Assembly: GCF_004843545.1 (NCBI RefSeq)
Contig: NZ_CP039457.1
Coordinates: 1,206,501-1,270,500, forward strand
Direction: 5' to 3'
Length of the DNA stretch: 64,000 nt
Source: Streptococcus pasteurianus
GTDB lineage: Bacteria > Bacillota > Bacilli > Lactobacillales > Streptococcaceae
Shown one piece after another: positions 56,936-64,000 of this stretch. Positions within the stretch are counted from its first letter, which is position 1. Each line of letters opens with the position of its first letter. The position numbers were made by a program, and so were the translations under genes. The notes beneath the pieces are model-generated. The model had not been told where the DNA came from. It saw only the letters and a program-made list of their open reading frames with translations, and did no database searches.

Positions 56936-57784
56936 TTAAACAATTGGTGTGAAACCAAATGCAACTGCGCCTTCCCCTAAATGAGTAGCAATAACGCCAT
57001 CAAATGTGACAATTTTAAGATTTTCAGCCTGACCTCTGTCAGCTAAAGTCTGATAAAACTGTTGCGCTTTTTCTTCAGCTCGTGAATGAATGATGAAAAC
57101 TTCGTAATCACCGTTAACAGTCACTTCAGACAAAACGTCAACTAAACGCTTGATAGCTTTTTTCTCAGTTCTCACTTTTTCGAAAACTTCAATAACACCT
57201 TCGTCATTAAAATAAAGAATTGGCTTGATACTAAGTAAATTTCCGATAAGTGCGGAGCCATTTGATAAACGCCCACCTTTTACCAAGTGATTCAAGTCAT
57301 CAACCATGATAAAAGCACTTGTTCCGTCAATTTGCTGTTGCAATTTAGCTAAAATATCATCAAAATCCACACCAGCTTCTGCCCAATTCAATGTGTTTCT
57401 TACCATGCTACCAAGAGGTGCGGATGTAATTTTGCTATCTGGGAAAGCAATGGTTAATTCGGGATAATCGTCAGCTAGAAATTGAATATTTTGCCAAAAT
57501 CCTGAAATTCCTGAAGATAAGAATAAACCGATAACGTGTGTATAACCTTCTGAAGACAACTGTGACAAAATCTCGTCTAATTTTGCCAAACTTGGTTGGC
57601 TTGTTTTTGGAAGAACAGGCGACATTGCCATTTTCTTATAAAAATCATCTAAGCTCAAATCCTTACCTTCAAGGTAGCTAATCTCACCAATCATGATTGG
57701 AATATCCAAAATGTGAAGGTTCTCTTTTTGTTTGATGTCATCTGACAAAACTGCGGTTGTATCTGTAATAACTGCTAATTTCAT
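56936..57784 (-). CDS. DegV-family fatty-acid-binding protein
   Basis: 282 aa. N-terminal [35 protein letters not shown] and the fatty-acid-contacting [15 protein letters not shown] are family marks; the C-terminal sheet region [13 protein letters not shown] closes the fold. Such FakB-type proteins present exogenous fatty acids to FakA kinase for phospholipid synthesis. Whether this is a functional FakB is likely but not proved. Its start overlaps the DUF1149 stop by one base. Confidence 0.88.
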   Translation of the reverse strand: MKLAVITDTTAVLSDDIKQKENLHILDIPIMIGEISYLEGKDLSLDDFYKKMAMSPVLPKTSQPSLAKLDEILSQLSSEGYTHVIGLFLSSGISGFWQNIQFLADDYPELTIAFPDSKITSAPLGSMVRNTLNWAEAGVDFDDILAKLQQQIDGTSAFIMVDDLNHLVKGGRLSNGSALIGNLLSIKPILYFNDEGVIEVFEKVRTEKKAIKRLVDVLSEVTVNGDYEVFIIHSRAEEKAQQFYQTLADRGQAENLKIVTFDGVIATHLGEGAVAFGFTPIV

Positions 57785-58164
57785 TAGTTTCTAAACTCCA
57801 ATTTAATCCCTGGACGGTCCAGGGCAATTTCGGTTACTTCATATGTTAGACGTTGTACAACATCTAATAGCGGTGCGGCTAAATTTTCAACTTCTTCTTT
57901 GGTGAATTCACTTGGTTCGTTAACAATACGCTTTTTAATGTGAACCATTTGTGAAACAACACCACTAATAACGAATTCTTTTTTAACAACCGTAAATTGT
58001 AATACTGATACAATCATCGTTTGGTTGTTTTCTGTATCTTTTCTTACTAACTGAAACGTCACTTCAAAATTAGTCTTTGGTGTACCATTTTTCTTTTCCC
58101 ATTCGAGATTTCTTGCATCATAATGGTACTGGTTTACAAATTCTTTTTCGCGTACTAATTCCAT
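57784..58164 (-). CDS. DUF1149 protein
   Basis: 126 aa protein with a SecB-like beta-strand pattern ([20 protein letters not shown], then [20 protein letters not shown]). The family is restricted to lactic acid bacteria and has no established role. First gene of the operon DUF1149-degV-dapB-cca-ABC-F, behind an extended -10 promoter. Confidence 0.85.
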   Translation of the reverse strand: MELVREKEFVNQYHYDARNLEWEKKNGTPKTNFEVTFQLVRKDTENNQTMIVSVLQFTVVKKEFVISGVVSQMVHIKKRIVNEPSEFTKEEVENLAAPLLDVVQRLTYEVTEIALDRPGIKLEFRN

Positions 58165-58189
58165 ACTGGTCTCCTATTTTGTATATCAC

Positions 58190-58210
58190 CATTCATTATA
58201 GCATAAATAG
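58190..58210 (-). promoter_or_regulatory. Extended -10 promoter of the DUF1149-degV-dapB-cca operon
   Basis: Minus strand TTTATGCTATAATG: TATAAT at 58195-58200 with an upstream TATG. No good -35 box is present. Confidence 0.65.
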
Positions 58211-58289
58211 CCTATATTTTGCACATTTTTCTTTGAAGTTTGAAATAATACTGAACATTATTTTTATCGAAAAATACAAAAAGTCACAC

Positions 58290-58949
58290 TCACCAACTAT
58301 CATAAACAGTAAGTCCGTATTGTTCAATCAGTCGATTAAGTTTTGTCCCATATGAAGTGTCCGTAGCATAGGTACCTGTAAGAGCTTTGGTTGCATCCTT
58401 GTAGGAAGTTGTGTTTGATTTATGCACACCAGCATAAATATCTTTTTGGAGAAATTGGGCATAGTCTTCCAATGACTCTGCTTGGCTACTATACGAGCGA
58501 AATTGGGCATCAATGGTATAAGCATTACCACTTCCGTCATCTTCCCACGTTTTCATCGTGACTGATTGCCCATTGTAGTCCCCTTTTATGCCAAAAAAGT
58601 TATAATTAGGTGCTTGACTAAGAGCTGATTGACCGCTGTTTGACTCTAGAATCGCTTGCGCAATCATCACCGAAGCATAAAGGTCATTTTGCGCAGCAAT
58701 TTGCCGTGCGGCTTCGCCAATACTTTCAATAAAATTTATCGTTATTTGGTCAGGTATTGTAGTAGGACTTGTGGTGTCAGCAGTTGCCGTATTATCTGCT
58801 TCTTGCGCTTGATAAGTAAAAATCACTAGGGTGACACAAGCTAAAACCGCCAACAAACTCATGCCATATAAAGCCCATTTAGGAACTTTTTTCTGCCGAC
58901 GATGACTTCTCGCTTTTTTTCTAATCTTGCGTTTTCTTGTTTTTGTCAA
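58290..58949 (-). CDS. Membrane-anchored GH73 glucosaminidase
   Basis: 219 aa. A very basic N-terminus (KTRKRKIRKKARSHRRQKK) is followed by one helix (WALYGMSLLAVLACVTLVIF), a Thr-rich linker and a GH73 N-acetylglucosaminidase domain from about residue 72. The catalytic region is SVMIAQAILESNSGQSALSQ (Glu), with NYNFFGIKGDYNG and FRSYSSQAESLEDYAQFLQ. The best start is TTG at 58949, nine bases after AAAGGA; another TTG at 58958 is too close to it. It cuts peptidoglycan glycan strands, probably in cell separation or growth. Extracellular, monocistronic. Confidence 0.88.
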   Translation of the reverse strand: MTKTRKRKIRKKARSHRRQKKVPKWALYGMSLLAVLACVTLVIFTYQAQEADNTATADTTSPTTIPDQITINFIESIGEAARQIAAQNDLYASVMIAQAILESNSGQSALSQAPNYNFFGIKGDYNGQSVTMKTWEDDGSGNAYTIDAQFRSYSSQAESLEDYAQFLQKDIYAGVHKSNTTSYKDATKALTGTYATDTSYGTKLNRLIEQYGLTVYDSW

Positions 58950-59035
58950 ATCTGTCAATCCTTTCGCAAATTCACCTTCCAGTATAACAAATTTTTAATA
59001 AAAAAGAGACTGATAACTGTTGTCAAAAATAAAAA

Positions 59036-59062
59036 TCAGCACCCAAAAGAGTGCCGATTATC
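59036..59062 (-). terminator. Intergenic terminator, minus strand
   Basis: ATC-GCAC and GTGC-GAT flank CCAAAAGA; the minus strand continues TTTTTATTTTTG. No gene ends here, so it ends readthrough from the DXS-like gene or a small RNA. Confidence 0.6.
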
Positions 59063-59282
59063 AGCGTATTAGACCCCAGTAATTGATTGTTTGAGGTTGG
59101 AAATCTAGCTTACAAAGCAAATATTAAAAAGTGCCTAATCAATTGAGCATGGGAAATCTAAATTAACCAAAGGTGACAAGCGCTGTTTTAATATGCCTTG
59201 ACAGCGACCTTTAACAATCTATTTCTGAATTGTTAAAGTCCAAACCACTGCGTCTTACAGATTTGTAACTGCATAAACAAAG
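59063..59282. other. Gene-free segment with strong stem-loops
   Basis: No credible ORF. CTTTAACAAT (59209-59218) and ATTGTTAAAG (59229-59238) form a perfect stem; AAAGGT...CGCTGT (59169-59186) pairs with ACAGCGACCTTT (59201-59212) and competes with it. AACCACTGCGTCTTA (59243-59257) is shared with the hom leader, as is CATAAACAAA 15 bases further on. Looks like another copy or relative of the intergenic repeat, or a small RNA. Confidence 0.45.
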
Positions 59283-59312
59283 AAACTGAGCACTTGGTCT
59301 CAGCTTCTTGGA
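59283..59312 (-). terminator. Terminator of the DXS-like gene
   Basis: AAACTGAGC pairs with the segment GTCTCAGCTT (CTGAG/CTCAG core); minus-strand TTTCTTTG follows. It lies 50 bp after the stop. Confidence 0.65.
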
Positions 59313-59363
59313 AGGCAAGTTTTGCCTTTTATCATGTTGACTGTTACTTACACTGAAAAGTTT

Positions 59364-61127
59364 TTATTCTGCCAAATTTTTTAAAACGTTGTTAACGATA
59401 TTTTCGACAGTAATGCCATTTTCTGCTAACAATTCTTGCGCATTGTAGCGGTCATGGAAGGCTTTTTCAACACCGTAATTTTGGACTTTAACTTCCGTAT
59501 CACCAAGGTAACTTGCAATCATTTGACCGTAGCCACCTTCTAAAATACCGTCTTCCAAAGTAACCACGACTTGGTGCTCAGCTTCTAAACTATCAAGCAA
59601 TTCTTCGTCCAATCCTGTGATGAATTTTGGATTAACAATTGTCGCTGTAATACCATGTTTGTCAGCCAGTTCTTTAGCAACTTCCTCTGCCAATCCGTAG
59701 AAATTACCAAGACCAAAGAGCGCTACTTGACTACCTTTTTGAGTCACTTGGTTCTTATTAAGAATCGAGTAATCCGTTGTGTCTGCAATACCAGTTTCAC
59801 GAAGTGGACCAACTGGGATGCGGATAGCTACTGGGTGTTCTTTTTGCTCAATTGCCCAATCAAGCATGGCAAGATGTTCTTCCTTACTTGTTGGTGCCAT
59901 GTAAACCACGTTTGGAATGTGAGCTAAGAATGGAATATCAAAGAAACCGAGGTGACTTTCGTCGTTCAAAGAGCTAACAGACGCCATGTAAACAAGAGCT
60001 GTTACTGGCAAATTATTCAAAGCGATGTCATGTGACCATTGGTCATAAGTACGTTGCATAAATGTAGAGGCAACATACCAGACTGGTTTTGCACCGTTTT
60101 TAGCAAGCCCAGCTGACATTGTAGCTGCTTCTTCTTCAGCAATACCTACATCAACAAATTGTTTACCTGCTTGTTTGCGTTGGTCTTGGCTCAACATAAA
60201 CATTGGTGTTCCTGCATTGACGGCAACTACTGTTGAGTCATTTTTGATTTTATTTAAGACAAAATCTGTTGTAATGCTATTGTATGTTTCAGCAGCACCT
60301 GCACCACCAAGATATTCTCCTGTTTCAGGATTGTATGGTCCACCTGCATGGAAAGCTTCGCGATTTTCTTCCATGAATGACACACCGTATCCTTTTTGCG
60401 TATGAATGTGTAGCAAAACTGGGTGACTAGCGTCTTTGACTTCTTCAAATAAAGCAATCAATTGGTCGAGATCATTTCCTGCGTCAAGGTAATGATAATC
60501 AAAACCGAGAGCTTTAAAAAGATTATTATCAGCTTGACCGTTGCTTTCGCGTAAGTCACGAAGTGCTGTGTAAATACCGCCAGTTGGGTTAACAGCGATT
60601 GATTGGTCGTTATCGTTAATAACGACAATCGTATTTGTCCCTTCTGTTGCGATTTGGTTTAGCCCTTCATACGCCATACCACCTGAAAGAGAACCATCAC
60701 CAATAACCGCCACAACATTATAAGCTTCATCTTTCAAATCACGCGCTTTAGCCACACCAGAAGCAAGTGACAATGATGTTGACGTATGACCTACTGTGAA
60801 GAGGTCGTGTTCGCTTTCTTTAGGATTTGTGTAACCTGATACGTCATCATAATGCGCTGGGTCAAGAAAAGCTTGCGCACGCCCAGTCAACATTTTATGA
60901 ACGTATGATTGATGTGACACGTCAAAAATGAATTTATCTACTGGTGAATTAAAGACATAGTGCATAGCAACTGTCATTTCAACCATACCAAAGTTTGGTC
61001 CGTTGTGTCCACCATGTTGGCTTGTTTTTTCAAGAAGCGCTTGTCGTGCTTCATCACCAACACGGTGCAAATCTTCACGTGATAATTGTTTTAAATCTTG
61101 TGGTGATGAAATTGTTTCAAATACCAT
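59364..61127 (-). CDS. Orphan 1-deoxy-D-xylulose-5-phosphate synthase-like transketolase
   Basis: 587 aa thiamine-diphosphate enzyme, shorter than DXS of about 620 aa. TPP motif AVIGDGSLSGGMAYEGLNQ ... VVINDNDQSI (GDGS-N), substrate His in SQHGGHNGPNFG and FDVSHQSYVHKMLTGR, transketolase pyrimidine domain with FVDVGIAEEEAATMSAGLAK (catalytic Glu), and a C-terminal domain. The start at 61127 is set by AAGGAG. Mevalonate genes in the same window make an isoprenoid role unlikely; DXP could feed thiamine or pyridoxal synthesis, or the enzyme may have another substrate. Its promoter carries a MerR-type operator. Confidence 0.85.
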   Translation of the reverse strand: MVFETISSPQDLKQLSREDLHRVGDEARQALLEKTSQHGGHNGPNFGMVEMTVAMHYVFNSPVDKFIFDVSHQSYVHKMLTGRAQAFLDPAHYDDVSGYTNPKESEHDLFTVGHTSTSLSLASGVAKARDLKDEAYNVVAVIGDGSLSGGMAYEGLNQIATEGTNTIVVINDNDQSIAVNPTGGIYTALRDLRESNGQADNNLFKALGFDYHYLDAGNDLDQLIALFEEVKDASHPVLLHIHTQKGYGVSFMEENREAFHAGGPYNPETGEYLGGAGAAETYNSITTDFVLNKIKNDSTVVAVNAGTPMFMLSQDQRKQAGKQFVDVGIAEEEAATMSAGLAKNGAKPVWYVASTFMQRTYDQWSHDIALNNLPVTALVYMASVSSLNDESHLGFFDIPFLAHIPNVVYMAPTSKEEHLAMLDWAIEQKEHPVAIRIPVGPLRETGIADTTDYSILNKNQVTQKGSQVALFGLGNFYGLAEEVAKELADKHGITATIVNPKFITGLDEELLDSLEAEHQVVVTLEDGILEGGYGQMIASYLGDTEVKVQNYGVEKAFHDRYNAQELLAENGITVENIVNNVLKNLAE

Positions 61128-61243
61128 AAATTCTCCTTCTTTCATCTAAGAATCAATTGAAAAGTTTCATAACATTCTGTTCTCAAATTGATTTATATCT
61201 TCAAAAATTAGCTAAAAACTCACTAATTTTTGCAAGTAATGCT

Positions 61244-61274
61244 ATCATACACCATAGAGTGCACTCCAAGTCAA
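61244..61274 (-). promoter_or_regulatory. DXS-like gene promoter with MerR-type operator
   Basis: Minus strand -35 TTGACT (61269-61274) and -10 TATGAT (61244-61249) are 19 bp apart, the long spacing used by MerR-family activators. The spacer has an imperfect palindrome, CATAGAGTGCACTCCAAG (61253-61270; 7 of 9 arm positions pair). Confidence 0.82.
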
Positions 61275-61306
61275 ATACTTTTTTAATTTTTTTCAATAAT
61301 AATAAA

Positions 61307-61420
61307 CTAACTAATCAGACCGTTATCTGCCAACCAACTATTAATTGACGTTTCGCTTGATAAAATACGCCCCTTGACAGGATTTTTCAGCAAATTATCC
61401 ATTTCAATGTGGGCATCACT
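61307..61420 (-). pseudogene. Unidentified gene remnant after the aldo/keto reductase
   Basis: A 37-codon tail (SDAHIEMDNLLKNPVKGRIL, SSETSINSWLADNGLIS) follows an AAAGGAG site (61423-61429) but has no proper start in frame; the ATG near that site reads only ten codons. It looks like the C-terminal end of a deleted second operon gene. Family not recognised. Confidence 0.4.
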
Positions 61421-61463
61421 TTCTCCTTTCGCTTTGAACCGAAAGCAAAGCTTAAAAATCACC

Positions 61464-62450
61464 CTACAAAGCACCAACGATTTTATGTGGTAAATATTTT
61501 TCGTCCAAATAAGCCATATCGTCATCTGTCAAAGTCACGTCAAAAGCACCCATGAAATCATCTAAGTATTTTTCTTTTGTCACTCCAACAATCGGTGAGT
61601 CAATCCCTTTTTGCCATAGCCAAGCAAGAGCAACTTGAGCACGAGTAACACCGTATTTTTCTGCAACTTCTGCCACTCGCGCTACGATAGCCTTATCTTG
61701 TTCTTCAGTGCTATCGTATTTCATTTTGGCTGTTTCATCTGTCTTACTACGTGCAGTATCCGCATCCCAATCGCGCACCACGCGACCTGCTGCCAAAGGA
61801 CTATAAGGCGCTAAACCAACACCTGAATCTTTACAAAACGGAATCATTTCACGTTCGTCCTCACGATAAAGCATATTGTAATGATTTTGCATGACTGAAA
61901 ATTTTGTCCAACCATTTTTCTCAGCCACATACTGCGCTTTTTGGAACTGCCAAGCATACATTGCTGACGCACCAAGATAATGCACCTTACCAGAGCGCAC
62001 TAAATCATTAAGTGCAGACATAGTTTCTTCAATCGGTGTGTTATAATCCCAACGATGAATGTAAAGCACATCAATATAATCTGTTCCTAAACGTTTAAGA
62101 CTAGCTTCAACTTGGCTAAAAATTGCTTTTCGTGACAAACCAGTTGTATTTCGTCCCTCGTGTAAACCATCACCAAAGAAAACCTTAGTGGCAATAATCA
62201 CTTCATCACGGTCCGCAAAATCACGAATAGCACGACCAAGATATTCCTCACTTGTTCCTTTTCCGTAAACATTTGCTGTATCAAAAAAGTTAATACCCAA
62301 ATCTAAAGCTTTCTTAATGATGATACGTGATTTTTCTTCATCTAAAAGCCAACCAGAATGAAAACCAAGACTAGCATCACCAAAACTCATGCAACCAAGG
62401 CACAATTTTGACACTTCAAGACCTGTATTTCCAAATTTTGTGTATTCCAT
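61464..62450 (-). CDS. Aldo/keto reductase, YajO-type
   Basis: 328 aa. Asp and Tyr in FFDTANVYGKGTSEEYLGRA (about residues 52-57), Lys in VIIATKVFFGDG, His in VLYIHRWDYNTP. The long loops, LCLGCMSFGD at the start and MQNHYNMLYREDEREMIPFC, match the YajO/YccK-type group of AKRs. E. coli YajO has been linked to DXP formation from ribulose phosphate, which is notable beside a DXS homologue. GGAGG six bases before ATG. Its promoter has a perfect MerR-type palindrome. Confidence 0.92.
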   Translation of the reverse strand: MEYTKFGNTGLEVSKLCLGCMSFGDASLGFHSGWLLDEEKSRIIIKKALDLGINFFDTANVYGKGTSEEYLGRAIRDFADRDEVIIATKVFFGDGLHEGRNTTGLSRKAIFSQVEASLKRLGTDYIDVLYIHRWDYNTPIEETMSALNDLVRSGKVHYLGASAMYAWQFQKAQYVAEKNGWTKFSVMQNHYNMLYREDEREMIPFCKDSGVGLAPYSPLAAGRVVRDWDADTARSKTDETAKMKYDSTEEQDKAIVARVAEVAEKYGVTRAQVALAWLWQKGIDSPIVGVTKEKYLDDFMGAFDVTLTDDDMAYLDEKYLPHKIVGAL

Positions 62451-62491
62451 ACGAAACCTCCAAGATATTTCAATTTTTTCTGAACGCTTTC

Positions 62492-62522
62492 ATTGTACAC
62501 CTTAGAGTTAACTCTAAGTCAA
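62492..62522 (-). promoter_or_regulatory. YajO-type reductase promoter with MerR-type operator
   Basis: Minus strand -35 TTGACT (62517-62522), 19-bp spacer, -10 TACAAT (62492-62497). The spacer carries the perfect palindrome CTTAGAGTTAACTCTAAG (62501-62518), the form bound by NmlR/AdhR-type MerR proteins that sense aldehydes. Confidence 0.9.
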
Positions 62523-62540
62523 GTGAAAACATTATTTTAA

Positions 62541-62579
62541 AAAATAAAAAAGTTTATCACCCCCAAAAACTGATAAACT
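62541..62579 (-). terminator. Terminator after the broken membrane protein gene
   Basis: AGTTTATCA (62551-62559) pairs with TGATAAACT (62571-62579); minus-strand TTTTTTATTTTTT follows. Confidence 0.85.
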
Positions 62580-62585
62580 CTCACA

Positions 62586-63350
62586 TTAAATTCGTTTTAA
62601 GTTAAAGGAAATCATGATAAGTGTCACAAGACAAGCAATTGCAATTAAAGCAAATGCGGATTGAAGCATCAAGAAACTTAAAAGCAATCCTAGTATTGGC
62701 ATACCAAATTCAACCCCATAAAGCCTATTGGTATTTTGATGACTTGATTTATTATTATGCTGATGTAAAAATGCATCAAACAGTAATATACCAAGATAAG
62801 AAGGTAAACTGAAAATAGTAGCTTGCACCATTTCCTATCACACGGTTTTGGCTGACATCCATCATGTGATCAATTTCAATAATATACACCATAAAAAGAT
62901 TGGTTACAATGATGAAAATTAAGAAAGAAGCCACAGACAAATTATCCACTGAAAAATACGGGGCTATGCCGATAATCATTTCACCAGAAGTGATAAGCCT
63001 CCAACCAAATGCAGAAAATTAATAGTGCACCTTTTCTATGAGACATGACCTTATTTGGGATTAAGTAAAATCCACATTAACAGCACACCATAAACCGGCA
63101 AAATCAGCCCGAACTGATAAGGTAAAAAATTGAAATAAACAAAGTCAGAGAACGTATTCCCAAAATATTGACAAATCAAACTACGGTCTGCTTCTGCTTT
63201 AGTATTGAAATACGCAATCACATATTGCAACAAAAGAAACAGAGAAATAAAAGCCATTGGTAAAATAAGTGGCACAAAATTCGTTGACCATTCTTCCGCA
63301 ATAAAATATTGGTTAAACTATTTTACCCAATTTGTACTTCATCGAAACTA
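62586..63350 (-). pseudogene. Degraded multi-pass membrane transporter (MFS-like)
   Basis: Hydrophobic pieces lie in different frames: MKYKLGKIV then a stop; FVPLILPMAFISLFLLLQYV to LPVYGVLLMWILLNPK then a stop; MSHRKGALLIFCIWLE; ASFLIFIIVTNLFMVYIIEI; GMPILGLLLSFLMLQSAFAL to the final stop. At least three frameshifts or stops are needed to join them. The MSHRKG loop after a helix is reminiscent of major facilitator motif A, but assignment is tentative. It lies upstream of the YajO-type gene on the same strand with its own terminator. Confidence 0.65.
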
Positions 63351-63509
63351 TCTTTCTTCCCCTTAAACCTTAATTTATTTGTGTCTATTATAACAAAAAA
63401 CGATGAAAATTTACTGCTATAACGCTTCTAGCCAAAACAACTCAAAAAATATTTTTCTCCACTTTTGCTCTCATCTTCAGATTTTAAAAGGCCAATCACC
63501 ATATCTCGC

Positions 63510-63543
63510 AGCTAAAAAAGCTGGGCACTTTCGTCCCAGCTTT
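63510..63543 (-). terminator. Terminator of the metF-type gene
   Basis: AAAGCTGGG (63517-63525) pairs with CCCAGCTTT (63535-63543); minus-strand TTTTTTAGC follows. It is 14 bp after the stop. Confidence 0.87.
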
Positions 63544-63557
63544 CCCATTCTCAATTT

Positions 63558-64000
63558 TTAAGATATTCTTTGATTTTTTAACTCAACTTTTTGGTGAATG
63601 TAATCAATCAACTCAACTGTCAAGTCATAGCGCATAAATGGTGTGATGAGATAAATCCCCTTAAAATGCTCCAAAGCGCGGTCAATTAATTGTTTACTTT
63701 CTTCCAAAGCCAATTTTTGGCAGGTTTCTTTATCACCTTTAACAGCTTCTAATTTTGCTAAAAACTCATCTGATAGTTGGATACCAGGAACTTCATTATG
63801 AAGAAAAATAGCATTATTATAGCTTGTAATCGGCATGATACCTACAAAAAATGGCGCTTCATAATCTCGTGTTAAATCGGCTAATCCATCAATAATCTCT
63901 GTGTTAAAAACAGGTTGTGTGATGAAATAATCTGCTCCTGCCGCTACTTTTCTTTCGATTAAACGACCACAGCGTGATAGATTTTTGACGTTTGGGTTAA
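63558..64000 (-). CDS. Methylenetetrahydrofolate reductase-type domain, C-terminal part (runs off right edge)
   Basis: 147 codons of the 3' end are in the window. NVKNLSRCGRLIERKVAAGA, DYFITQPVFNTEIIDGLADL and PFFVGIMPITSYNNAIFLHN are the MTHFR barrel motifs, and HFKGIYLITPFMRYDLTVEL is the closing segment seen in the bifunctional homocysteine methyltransferase/MTHFR proteins (YitJ type) of Firmicutes. Whether the N-terminal methyltransferase domain is present cannot be seen. It would supply methyl groups for methionine synthesis. Confidence 0.88.
   Translation of the reverse strand, partial: NPNVKNLSRCGRLIERKVAAGADYFITQPVFNTEIIDGLADLTRDYEAPFFVGIMPITSYNNAIFLHNEVPGIQLSDEFLAKLEAVKGDKETCQKLALEESKQLIDRALEHFKGIYLITPFMRYDLTVELIDYIHQKVELKNQRIS

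Noticed and set aside
59364..61127. First step of a MEP isoprenoid pathway
   Set aside because: A complete mevalonate pathway is encoded in the window, and no other MEP gene is seen.
61307..61525. A 72-aa gene overlapping the end of the aldo/keto reductase
   Set aside because: Its first half lies inside the reductase gene in another frame with no ribosome binding site; only the last 37 codons look protein-like, so it is listed as a remnant.

Overview
This window looks like chromosomal DNA from a low-GC Streptococcus, most likely the bovis/equinus complex or a close relative of the mutans group; that placement is inference from gene content and order. Supporting signs are a complete mevalonate pathway, AT-rich sigma-70 promoters with TTGACA/TATAAT boxes, CtsR and CodY operators, and gene neighbourhoods (relPRS, rcrRPQ, gdhA with queCDEF, clpX-ysxC, thyA-dfr, mvaSA with mvaK1-D-K2-fni) that I recall from S. 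mutans. I saw no rRNA, tRNA, CRISPR array, prophage or conjugative element.

Layout. 0-2.5 kb: start of a RarD-type transporter, then thrB and hom on the minus strand, with a structured repeat in the hom leader. 2.9-5.9 kb: polysaccharide deacetylase, a 59-aa membrane protein, a dead TetR gene, and rplJ-rplL with the L10 leader. 6.0-7.1 kb: a complete IS30-family element with 25-bp ends and a 13-bp target duplication. 7.2-11.0 kb: CtsR-controlled clpL, a MagIII-like glycosylase and a DUF1275 protein. 11.1-13.9 kb: WYL regulator with GyrI-like target, then a decayed mmuP-mmuM locus and an IS3 remnant. 13.9-17.4 kb: ysxC, clpX, a 56-aa protein, dfr, thyA. 17.7-25.3 kb: mevalonate genes in two clusters around a DUF1836/hemolysin III pair. 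25.4-31.9 kb: amino-acid (probably cystine-type) ABC transporter with a URO-D-superfamily enzyme, its LysR regulator and an aldo/keto reductase. 32.0-34.6 kb: relP-relR-relS alarmone module. 34.8-39.1 kb: OpuC-type osmolyte transporter with MarR regulator and oxidoreductase. 39.4-43.5 kb: rcrRPQ-like regulator and heterodimeric exporter. 43.6-49.4 kb: short deformylase paralogue, GNAT, CodY-controlled gdhA, HdeD-like protein and queCDEF. 49.5-58.2 kb: second heterodimeric exporter, then the DUF1149-degV-dapB-cca-ABC-F operon. 58.3-64 kb: GH73 glucosaminidase, orphan DXS-like enzyme, YajO-type reductase, a broken membrane protein and the end of a metF-type gene.

Connections. Isoprenoid precursors come from the mevalonate pathway, yet the window also has a DXS homologue and a YajO-family reductase, each with a 19-bp-spacer promoter carrying a MerR-family palindrome. 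They look co-regulated and are unlikely to serve isoprenoid synthesis. Other promoter-operator pairs can be read directly: CodY at gdhA, CtsR at clpL, palindromes inside the rcrR-like promoter and the oxidoreductase-opu promoter, twin LysR-type boxes around lysR and its target operon, and a leader with an intrinsic terminator in front of queC. The stress and nutrient theme (alarmone, CodY, CtsR, osmolyte and thiol/cystine transport) is consistent across the window.
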